Positions 39,222 to 47,942 of a DNA stretch of 64,000 nt are shown in pieces. This DNA is from Peribolospora baueri (Eukaryota > Basidiomycota > Peribolosporomycetes > Peribolosporales > Peribolosporaceae): NCBI GenBank assembly GCA_029717555.1, contig JAMDHS010000004.1:124001-188000 (forward strand). Reading direction: 5' to 3'. The translations under genes and the position numbers were made by a program. Numbering within the stretch: the first letter of the stretch is position 1; every line of letters starts with the position of its first letter. Under the pieces are notes generated by a model. The model had not been told where the DNA came from. It was given only the letters and a program-made list of their open reading frames with translations, and searched no databases.

Positions 39222-39741
39222 AGCTCGCGCCAGGGCAGCGGCAGCAGCCGCCGCTGCCAGCGCCGATCGTTCGTCGAACGCTCATTCGTCCGCTCCCGCT
39301 CTCGCGGCCGCCGCGCCTCCTCCAGCGCCCAGGCGGGAGAACCTGCTTAGCGGAGGCGGCACCCTCCGCCCTCTGACTTCTGCGCGACCCGAGCTGACCG
39401 CCCGGCGCTCTTCCGACCGCGCCCCGCCCACGACGACGACGGGCGCGGCGCGAAAGAAGAGCGGAGGAGGGCAGGTGGACAGCGCGCCTGCCGATCACGA
39501 CGGGCACGAGCGCGGGTATGCGAACGCAGACGGGCATGGGCACGGGCACGGTAACGACGCGGCGCCGGAGATGAGAAGGCGGCATACAGCCGAGGGGAGC
39601 ATCGCTGCGCAGAGGGAGGAGGCGGAGAGGAGGGGGCTAGAGGAGAAGAGCAGGAAGGAGCAGGAGCAGGAGCAGGAGCAGGCGGCGAGGAAGAGGAGGT
39701 GGAACGCGTCCATGGACGGATACCATGCCCTCGGCTGGTAG
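35563..39741 (+). CDS. Mks1-like regulator (DUF1752/AreA N-terminal motif plus DUF3295-type C-terminus)
   Basis: Two exons, 35563-35665 and 36239-39741, 3606 bases and 1201 residues. The splice joins QIGGIWTG to VFTKCKETLENGRRLENLSW, giving the DUF1752 motif found at the N-terminus of AreA/Gat1-type GATA factors and Mks1. There is no GATA zinc finger. Near the C-terminus RRNMLSTELSESLRRNLLWE matches the DUF3295-type box of fungal Mks1-like proteins. Between them lie Asp-, Ser-, Pro- and His-rich low complexity, an acidic block, and a Gln run (39184-39221). In yeast Mks1 acts in TOR/retrograde nitrogen signalling, so a nutrient-signalling role is a reasonable inference. The intron is 573 bases, the longest I assigned. 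It shares its upstream spacer with ATG2. Confidence 0.8.
39184..39221 (+). repeat. CAG/CAA triplet tract coding poly-Gln
   Basis: About 12-13 CAG/CAA codons in frame within the Mks1-like gene, followed by an Ala-rich stretch. Confidence 0.95.
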
Positions 39742-40300
39742 TTTGTCCGTTCCCATCCCCACAACCTGACCTCTTTTCCACACCTTGCTCGCTTCCTTCC
39801 ATGGCCGCCTAGTTCCTCTGTCTGGCTCACATTCCGTTCTGTCCACGGGCCCGTTTTTTTCCGATTCCTCTTTTGTTCTACCGTCCCATCTACCCTTCAT
39901 CTCTTTTTACCATTCTTCCATGTCCTTCTCCTTTCTTTCTTTCTCAGATCTTCGTAACCCCCGTCCCCGTCTGCGTTCGGTTCCCCCGTTGTATTATACA
40001 TTCTCCCCGTTCCACTCCCTCCCCCTTCTCCATTGCTTGACGCGAGGTCGGCTTCTGTCTATCCGTCGGCTCTTCATCTGTCTCTCTTTATTTATATTAC
40101 TCTCACAAACGATCGAGATTGAGGTCATGGTAATGTCCGGTCACGGTTTAATTGCGCATGCGATCGATGTGGACAGCTGAAACCTGTCTTGTTTGTCATT
40201 GGCTCGGTCGGTGATCGTGGGGATCGTGAAATGCTCGCTGAAACGACGTGCATACGGACATTTAAAAAAGAATATTTTTAAGATACGGGAAGCAAAAAAG
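39742..40300. other. 3' flank of the Mks1-like gene
   Basis: Pyrimidine-rich 3' UTR-like sequence to about 40090, then AT-richer DNA up to the tRNA terminator. No gene seen. Confidence 0.6.
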
Positions 40301-40308
40301 AAAAAAAA
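40301..40308 (-). terminator. RNA polymerase III terminator of tRNA-Ser
   Basis: Eight consecutive T on the minus strand, two bases beyond the tRNA 3' end; a second T run follows. Confidence 0.85.
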
Positions 40309-40310
40309 TA

Positions 40311-40428
40311 CGACAACTGCAGGATTCGAACCTACGCCCACAAAGTGGACCGCCTGGCGCTCTTTCTCATCTTCAATGGGAAGTCGGAAAATAGCAGGGC
40401 GGCTCCTTAACCACTCGGACAAGTTGTC
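40311..40428 (-). tRNA. tRNA-Ser(GCT) with a 36-base intron
   Basis: Read on the minus strand. The acceptor stem GACAACT (40428-40422) pairs with AGTTGTC before discriminator G at 40311. The D arm TGTCCGAGTGGTTAAGGA is typical for Ser. Anticodon stem CCGCC (40402-40398) pairs with GGCGG (40354-40350); anticodon GCT is at 40395-40393. After A37 (40392) an intron at 40391-40356 interrupts the loop, and base 38 is A40355. A long variable arm follows, as in serine tRNAs. The T arm GTAGG-TTCGAAT-CCTGC contains the B box. All stems close, so the gene looks functional. Confidence 0.95.
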
Positions 40429-40449
40429 TTAGGTCTTCTGAGATCTTGT

Positions 40450-41110
40450 CATTCTTTTGGGATCTTATCATTCACACCAGAGCCGAGGGCGGACGGCGGG
40501 CGAGCGGTGGAAAATTTATCTTTTGGTGCTGAGACGGAGCCGGGGCGGCGAGCGGCAGCGGCGAACGGGGTGGCATTGACAACGGGAGCGGGGCGATCTG
40601 GACTGGACTGGCGACCGGACTGGACGGGACTGGGCTGGGCTAGGCAGGACAGGGCCAGACTGAGACGACGGGTGACGGGGGCCGGTACCGAAGCAGGTGC
40701 GGGAGAGAGCAGAATCGACGGGGGCTGGGCATACAGTCGCGGAAGAAGAGAGCGGAGCTGAAGGTGGACCTGGTTGCGCCGCCAGTCGATGACGGACGGG
40801 GCTGGTGCCGGCGAAGCCAGGGAATGCCGAGAATGAATGGGTACTGTCCCAGCCGACAAATGACAGATGTCGAAGGTGGCCTTTTCTTGGTTGGTGCTCC
40901 CCCAATGGAGAGCCGGACTGTAGTTTCGGTGTCGTGTGTGACTGCCCCAGAGGCAATGGGACGTCCATCAATGACTCGAAGCTCACGGGGGACCGCTTTC
41001 TCGACTAATTGCAAACCATGCTCCACTAATCCGGAGCGTTCCGATATCGGGGAGTCCCCATGCCGGGAGGTCCCGAGGCCGATTCCTGACAATATTCCTC
41101 CCGATGGGAA
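40450..41110 (-). mobile_element. Ty3/Gypsy LTR-retrotransposon remnant (protease-region fragment), fossil
   Basis: Conceptual translation on the minus strand shows pieces typical of the aspartic-protease end of fungal Gypsy polyproteins: ELRVIDGRPIASGAVTHDTE, then YPFILGIPWLRRH, then the Pro/Ser-rich linker that normally precedes reverse transcriptase. No reverse transcriptase, integrase or LTR is seen. The piece is short, truncated and broken, so it is a fossil; age cannot be estimated without relatives. It starts close to the 5' end of the tRNA-Ser gene. Ends are approximate. Confidence 0.6.
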
Positions 41111-41521
41111 GGGAAAGACGACGAGAAGGTGAGGAGCGGGGCCCCCGCTCGAGGAAACGAACCGTTTCTCGTCTTCGTCTTCGTCTGGGTCTTCAGCTTC
41201 GTCTTTACCTTCGGCTTCGGCTGGGCCGCACGGTAGGCGATGGTTACCGGTGGGGAAAGAGGGACGAGACCGATCCGGCTCCCGTCATGTCGAGAGCGGA
41301 ACGAGGAAGTGAGCCCGAGACCAGCATCAGCGACGCCGACACGAGCTGCTACGGTTCTATCCATTCATCTAGGAGGGTGCAAGCACGTAAAGAAACAGGT
41401 GCGGAGGGCGATCCTCAATTAAAAAAAGAAGAGAGAGCCCGTCGTCGTCCTCCGACTCAAGAAGAGAGACTGCCCGTCCGACCCAAAAATGCTTTCTGCC
41501 AGAAAAGGGGGCGGCGGCTTG
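41111..41521. other. Spacer between retroelement fossil and TRK gene
   Basis: About 410 bases with cttcgtctt-type repeats at 41165-41215. It could include more of the fossil or the TRK 3' UTR; nothing certain is seen. Confidence 0.4.
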
Positions 41522-44500
41522 TCAGCCGACCCTCGTCTCGACTGAAGAAAGGTGCTTGCCAGCTTCCGTGTCCGTCGACTCTGGATCACTGCTCGTTGAT
41601 AGCTGTGATGGGGAAAGAGATGGACGGAGTGAGAAGAGAGAAACGCCAGGAGGGGAACGGGCGAAGAAAAAAAACGCTCACCTCGATGGAATGAGCGCCT
41701 CGCAGGCCGCTCTCATGCACTTCGGCCACATGTAGTTCCTTCTCCGGATCGTCCCGTCCGCCATCAGGTGGAACAACCCCAGCTGCGCCCCTATCCCTGC
41801 CTCCCTCTTCCTCCCTCGTCGCCGCCTCCTCCTTCAAGCTAGGCGTGGACGCCCGCTCGCCCTTTTCCTCCACCGGATCAAGATCTGGATCGCCACGAGC
41901 GGACAGAGGAACGGCCGATGACGGCGGGGCGCCGGCGTTACCGCTGCCGTCGGTCGTCGTCGAAGATGGCGAGAAGAGGCCGGTGGGCCCGCCTGCCCTC
42001 CCTCGTACCGTCCCGCCGGAGGAAGAGGAAGAAGAAGAATGAGACAGCTCGGATTCGTACTCCTTCTCGCCCGGTAGCAGCACTGCGCGATCGATCGCCG
42101 CCGGCAGGCCACGGTGTCGGCCGCGAATCATGACGCAGATGATGATGAGTTTGCTCAACGGCCTGAAGCCTCCGCTGGGACGGAGGGACGCACGCAAAAG
42201 AAGGACGAGGAGGACAGAGGAGGGAAGATGGCGAGTGAGCGTGCGTCGTCGGGGCCGAAACACGGGAGACGCGAGCGTACGTAGGATGATGAGGCGGGAG
42301 ATCGCTCACCTGAGGGAAAAATTATCGTACGGCAAGCCAGTGCTAAGACCGACGGTGCCGTATGCGGAGACAATCTCGAAGAGGACGGTGAAGACGTTGA
42401 AGTAGGTGTCCGTCGTCGGATCGAGGATGTGGTGACGCTCGACGATGCAGACGAGCCACAGGGCTAGACAAAGCCACCAGACGTCTGAGAGAAAGGCACG
42501 CCATGGTCAGTCAGTCATGTCGTTCCATCGTTCCAACGGGAAAGAAGGGAGAGAGAGTGTGTGTTGGGGGGGGGGGAGGGGAAGAAAAAACATGATGACG
42601 CCCCGCGCCCCGTCCGCTCACCGAAAGCGAGCTGCTTCTTGGTGTGCCAAGCCAAATGGTTTCCCCACACCTTGACCTTATCTCCGTCCTCGCCGGGCTC
42701 GTCGTCCGGCTCGGACTCGTAGATGCCCAGCGAGCGCTCCTCGTAAACGTTGGTCGAGCGCACGGACAGGGCGATGGGCAAGGCGGAGATGTACATCATG
42801 ATGACGTACAGGACCTGCGTCGCGGGGGCGAGGGAGAGCATGGAGATGATCTGGAAGCCGGCGGTGCGGACGGCGATGCTTTGGAAGAGGCCGTCGGCGA
42901 CGCGCTGTCCGACGGGGATCGACTCCACGGCCGGGTTGCCGATGTCGAGGACGAGGAAGGACCACCAGTCGACGCCGTTGAGGATGACGAGGACGAAGAA
43001 GAGCAACCACGTCTGGGCTGTGCGGTACCAAAGAGGAGAGCGGCGCCGGAGAAGGAAAGGGCAACTCGGCGTCAGTCACGTCACGTCACCGTCGCGACCC
43101 ACCCATCGCTGCGTTGCGACTCAACTCGATGGAAACAGATAGACGAAGCACCGTCGCGGGTGGTCGAGCAGAAAGGTCAAGCTCTCGTACAAGCGCGATG
43201 TTTTTGGGACGGCCTTGGAGAGGACCCAGATGAAGAATCGCAAACTATGCGCCGGGGAGAAGAGAGACAAAGAAAGTACGAGGTGAGACGAGAATCTTGC
43301 ACCGGCGAGCAAACATGCAAGTTAAGGCCTCACAAGATGGGATAAGCAGTGTTCCCGGCAAGAATGAGGAAAGCTTGGACGAAGAAGACGAGATAGGCGT
43401 CCTGCATGTTTGAGAGGCTCGTGTCTGAAAGTCGAGGGCCGGCGGCGGCGGCGGCGGCGAGCGGGAATGGGTGAGCAGGAAGAACGATCTAGCGGGGGAA
43501 GCGGGCAGATCCGAGCGTTGACAAGGGAAGGGTGGTGAAGAGTACACACCGACGAGGGAAAAGCCGCAGTTGGTGAAGGAGCTGAACATCTGGAAGAAAG
43601 TGTACCTGGGGAGAGGTTCCGTCGTCCAAGGATCGAAAGGAAGGGATATCAGCGAGGGGGCGAACCGGTGGATCGAAGAATGACGCTCACCACGTGGGAT
43701 CCGGATGATTGACCTGCGCGTCGAAGACGTCGGTCCTGAACCTCTTCGCGGCGGACGAAGCGCTGGTGGCAAGCCAAGGCGCAACGATGAGGACCGAGAT
43801 GAGGTTGAGTCCGAGGATGTAGACGGGTATAAGGACGGCGAGGACGTCGAGCGCGCGGTACTCGACGCCTCCGAGCTCGTCCCGCTGTTTGGCGGTGAGG
43901 CCGTGGAAGAAGCTGTTGCGCGTGGCCAAGAGGGGAAAGTCGACGTAGGCTGCGGTTCGGCTCTCTGTCTGGGCGTTGGCGCCTTGGCCCTCGTTGAAGG
44001 TGGCGGTGCGGGGCATGGTGAGGGTGCGCTCGAAGCGGGCCCTCATCGAGTCGGGCATCGCCCAGCGAAAGAAGGAGACGAGGAGGGACAAGGGGGAAGG
44101 GAAGCCGCCAAAGTCGCGCTCCAGAGCGGCCCTGCTGCTCCGCACCGAGAGTGCCGGCCCGCCGCCTTGGCTGGCGGTCCGGGGAAGAGGGGTGCGACCG
44201 TGGCCGGTGGAGCCTGCGTGGTGAAGGAGACGGAGGCGTGAGGCATTCGATCCGACGGACGGGAGCATGGAAGAAAGGACTGGGGCGCATGAACGAAGGG
44301 GCGGGACCGGGCCGCCCTTCTGTCTCGACGCTCACCTCTCCGACGCCGAAGCTCGGTCTCTTGGGGCTCGCGAATCTCGATGGTCTGGGTGCGAGGCATC
44401 CTGTCTTCCGCGACGGAGACGTGGATGGCAGCGGGACGGTCTTGAACGGCGGTGGAGACGCCGCCGCTAGGCCCGACGGGGAAGGCGGGAGCATCGAGGC

Positions 44501-45145
44501 GGCGAATCATATCTGCTCGGAGGGGTCCGGCCTGTTGACGGCGACGGTGGTGGTGGTGGTGCTCTTCGGCCGCCTCGCGCAGTCGTTCCCGGGCAGTGGG
44601 GCTCCTGCGGATGTACGAGTCGAGCTTGCGCTTGAAGAAGGACCTGCGGATGATGACCATGATGGAGGACACGAAGGACTGAAGAGGCGGATCGCGTGAG
44701 CAAGACAGGGAGAGGGAGACAGAAGAGCGCTCAGCCAGCCGTCTGCGCGACAGATGGGATGGACATGGAAGGAGAGGTGGCAGTTCGACTCACGACGCTG
44801 CCAATGGACATGAGAAAGAATAGGATGGCCTGCTGCCAGGGCGTGGTGGAACTAAGGTTGATGGTGCCCAAGCCGGTGACCGTCATGGCAGAGTAGCACA
44901 TGTAGAGGCAGTCGATGAAGGGAATGTAGGTGGAGTTGGACGCATAGAAAATGGCGGCTGCGATGAGGGGGATGAAGATGAAGCAGAGGAGGTGTATTCG
45001 GCTGGAAGAAGGGGGGGACAAGGGGTGCGGGGGTGAGCGCCGGTTCGGTTCGGCTCGCGTGGGCGACTCACTAGAAGTTGAGGTTCTCCACGGCCCATCG
45101 CCGGAGGATGTTTGTCCTGAGGAAGGAAGCAGGGCCGGGGAACAT
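41522..45145 (-). CDS. TRK1: TRK-type potassium transporter
   Basis: Eleven exons: complement of 41522-41602, 41682-42174, 42310-42484, 42622-43017, 43126-43244, 43334-43424, 43550-43605, 43691-44213, 44336-44678, 44794-45001 and 45072-45145; 2559 bases, 852 residues. It is a plasma-membrane K+ uptake system. Four pore segments are visible: TVTGLGT (about 65-71), FTNCGFSL, AVRTAGFQ and AYGTVGLSTG, each giving one selectivity-filter glycine. The fungal signature RSTNVYEERSLGIY is present, as is MIRGRHRGLPAAIDRAVLLP after the last pore. The cytosolic loop after the first M1-P-M2 unit is moderate in length with a His run. A Ser/Glu-rich tail of about 190 residues follows the last membrane segment. 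The exon 7 donor is GTTGAG. The final intron (41603-41681) is inferred; reading through it would give a different short C-terminus. Confidence 0.95.
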
Positions 45146-46559
45146 GGCGGGCGAGAGCAAAGAGTCAATGAGAGAGGCCTCAGAAGAGAGCGAGCGTGGG
45201 GTGAGGGGAGGTCTCAAAGAGCGCCGCCGTCGCTGTTGGTTGTGCAGTGGGCCCGTGCTCCCGGTGAGGAGGGAGCAGGCGGGAATGGCGGCGAAGGGGA
45301 AGGAAAGGATCGGATGATGGTGGGCGGCGAAACGAGGGTGAGGAGGGTCAGAGAGATGGAAGTCGGGGAAGGGATCAACAGTGAGGAGATATTTGTGAGG
45401 AGATAATAATTTGTTCGCGACAAATCTTGGCGCGACGAACGGATCAAATAAATTGGATGGATGTATGCGCATTGACCCTCCTCCGCCTTGCTCTGCGCCC
45501 TCCGTCCCGCGTCGACCTCAGCCCGTCTTTCCGACCCCGCACATGCGCTCAGTCGGTTTCGGCCACTTGGCACGCTCAGCCAGACGCTGCCCTTAGTTAG
45601 ACGACGCACGGTACGCACTACTGTCTGTACACACCGTCCACCAACAAACCCCTCTTCAATGCACCCGTCCGCCCGCCCGCCTTGCCACACGCCCGTCCCT
45701 TCCTTCCTCCCCAAACGCCTCTGCGCAGCTGCCAGCAACCGACGCCTTCTCTTCCGCCTTTGTCTCCCATCATGGACCGCCGGCCAACACGAGGGAGGGG
45801 TGAGAAAGGGAAGTAGGCAAACAAGGTAATGAATGAAGCGAACGAACGAACGATCCTGACGTGAACCGTGACGTGACGTGACGTGCGAGTGAATGAAGAA
45901 TGCATTGCTTGGAACCGGTCCATCGTCGCATTCGGACGGACATCCCAGCGCCGATCCAACGAAAACCGGGGCCCACCTCCCCGCCGCTTCCCCCATATCG
46001 CTCCCTTCCTCCTCGATCCGTCCGCGTCGCGTCGGAGGGCGCTGCCCTTCGACGTCCCAGCCCGCGACTTGCGCGGGGACGGAGATCGGGAAGGAGAGAG
46101 CGGCGAGGGGTGAAAGTGAGACGAGACGGCTGGTGGACTGAAGGGGAGGGGGGATACGAAGAACAAAGGACCGAGCATGACCACTAAGACACATGGAGGG
46201 CCACGGCGCGCGGGGCGGGGCGGGGCGCAAAGAGAGCTGGTTTGCACGCCGGCGGGATGTGCAGGGAGCGTGAGGAGAGAGGAAAAAAGGCGTCTAGCGC
46301 AGGAGTGGAGGACGTCAAGTCCGTGCGGAAACCGAGGGAGGAGAGATGAAAGGAGGCGAGAGAGAGAGGAAAGAGAGAAAAAAAACCTTCGCTCGCACAC
46401 CGGGCGCGAGAGACGGCCGAGCCGGCTCGTTCCAGACTGTCCGGGAAGAGCTGACTCGAAGGCATAGGGATGGGGACAACGTGACGAACGCCTGAGGACC
46501 GAGCCGTCCGACGCGCCGCCGCCAAAGCCATGCCCGGCGTGTGCGTCGCGGGGGCACGC
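45146..46559. other. TRK upstream region / 3' flank of the secreted glycosidase
   Basis: 1.4 kb without a supported gene. It holds the TRK promoter side, with AACG repeats near 45838-45852 and a TGACGTG cluster at 45857-45885. Open frames are low-complexity. Confidence 0.5.
45857..45885. promoter_or_regulatory. Cluster of TGACGTG (ATF/CREB-like) motifs upstream of TRK
   Basis: Four TGACGTG copies in 29 bases, three overlapping in tandem, about 710 bases upstream of the TRK ATG. TGACGT is the core of bZIP ATF/CREB sites, whose fungal factors act in osmotic and ion stress; the regulatory role here is inference. Confidence 0.4.
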
Positions 46560-47942
46560 TCACGAAGTGCCAAAGAGCTGCGTGGCCTCCGAGGGAAGGC
46601 TCTGTCCGGGGATGAAGATGCGGAAGTCCTCTCCCTTCTGGAAGTTGAACCAGGTCGCGCCGATGAAGTTGGGCATCTGCTGCTTCGTCGTGTCCGAGGT
46701 CATGTCCTTGAGCCAAGCCAGCCTGTCGGACATCGAGCCCGAGTAGCCGAGGCCGGTCTCGCCGATGGCGAACTTGACGCGGTCGTTGGTGTATTTGTCG
46801 TGGAATTCCTTCATCTTGGCGACGAAATCACCCTGCTGGAGCTGCTTGGGGTAGTAGTCGATGCCGATGAGGTCGACGGTGTTGATGTCATCGGGGAAGT
46901 ACTCCTCGTACTGCTGCATGTTGGCGATGTTGGGCGTGAAGAACATTTTGACGTCGGGAGCGTACTGCTTGATCGCAGCGGCGACGGTGGCCCAGCCCTC
47001 CTTGAAGTTGGCGGCGTTGCCTTGGTAGGTGCCGTCGGTCTGGTAGTAGTTAACCTCGTGGCCGAAGCGGAGGCGGACCTCGATGCCGTCGTCGGTGAAC
47101 TGCTTCATGGCCTTGGCGATGGCGACCGCCTGCGAGTTGTCGTCCTGGGTCAGACCTTGCCAACCGCCGGTGGGCATGACGGCGGGCTCGAAGATGGCGC
47201 CGCTCTGCTTGAGGTCGTTCTTGATGGCGAGCAGCTGCGATCCGTCGAACGTCTTGCCGGATTGGGCCTGAGCGTAGTAACCATAGGTGGCCAGCTTCTT
47301 GGAGCCGCCGAGGAGCGCGTTGAGTTGGGTCATGGACTCCTTGGTACCACCGGCGTCGGCCTCGTCGGGTAGCGCGCCGAGCATGATGCCGTTGACGCTC
47401 AGGGCATTGTCGGGGTAAGCCTGCACGCCTCCGTACGAGGTCGAGTTGCCAGAAGACGACGAGCTGGAATTGCCGGAAGAGCCGTGATGGCTGCTGGAGG
47501 AGGACGTGGGCGAGGAAGCGGAAGCCGAGGCCGAGGCGGATCCCCCGCCGGCATAGGCCGAGGCGGTTCCATCGCTGGCATAGGCAGAGGCCGAAGCAGA
47601 TCCACCAGAGCCAGAGTCAGAGCCGGAGCCGGAGTAGGACGAGGAGCCGGACGAGGAGGAGCAGGAGCCGCGACGGCTGCGGTCCTTGCGAGAGCGGCGA
47701 GCGTGCCGCTTGCGAGGGACGGACTGCTCGACGGCATCATCGACGAGGGCGTCGCGACGAGCGAGGAATTCGTGGTGGCGGCGGACGCGCTCGGCCTGCT
47801 CGATGCCGCTCGACCAGCGAGGGGAGAGACCGTTGCCGGCGACGTGCCTTCCGGCCAGGGCGGGCTCTGCGTTGAGCGAGGCCAGCAGGGCGACCGAGGT
47901 GGCCACGATGCCGGTGTAGATAAGGTGGGAGAAAGCGCGCAT
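46560..47942 (-). CDS. Secreted TIM-barrel glycoside hydrolase, GH26-like
   Basis: Single exon, 1383 bases, 460 residues. It begins MRAFSHLIYTGIVATSVALL, a clear signal peptide, then a short basic region rich in RR/KR pairs that could be processed by a Kex2-type protease, then a Ser/Gly/Ala-rich linker to about residue 175. The catalytic part has RLRFGHEVNYY (candidate acid/base Glu) and KFAIGETGLGY (candidate nucleophile Glu), with IGIDYYPKQL and ATWFNFQKGEDF, a layout like clan GH-A enzymes such as GH26 endo-mannanases. The exact family and substrate (mannan or another cell-wall beta-glycan) cannot be fixed by eye. The start is the first ATG giving the signal peptide. Divergent from the carnitine carrier gene. 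Confidence 0.8.
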   Translation of the reverse strand: MRAFSHLIYTGIVATSVALLASLNAEPALAGRHVAGNGLSPRWSSGIEQAERVRRHHEFLARRDALVDDAVEQSVPRKRHARRSRKDRSRRGSCSSSSGSSSYSGSGSDSGSGGSASASAYASDGTASAYAGGGSASASASASSPTSSSSSHHGSSGNSSSSSSGNSTSYGGVQAYPDNALSVNGIMLGALPDEADAGGTKESMTQLNALLGGSKKLATYGYYAQAQSGKTFDGSQLLAIKNDLKQSGAIFEPAVMPTGGWQGLTQDDNSQAVAIAKAMKQFTDDGIEVRLRFGHEVNYYQTDGTYQGNAANFKEGWATVAAAIKQYAPDVKMFFTPNIANMQQYEEYFPDDINTVDLIGIDYYPKQLQQGDFVAKMKEFHDKYTNDRVKFAIGETGLGYSGSMSDRLAWLKDMTSDTTKQQMPNFIGATWFNFQKGEDFRIFIPGQSLPSEATQLFGTS

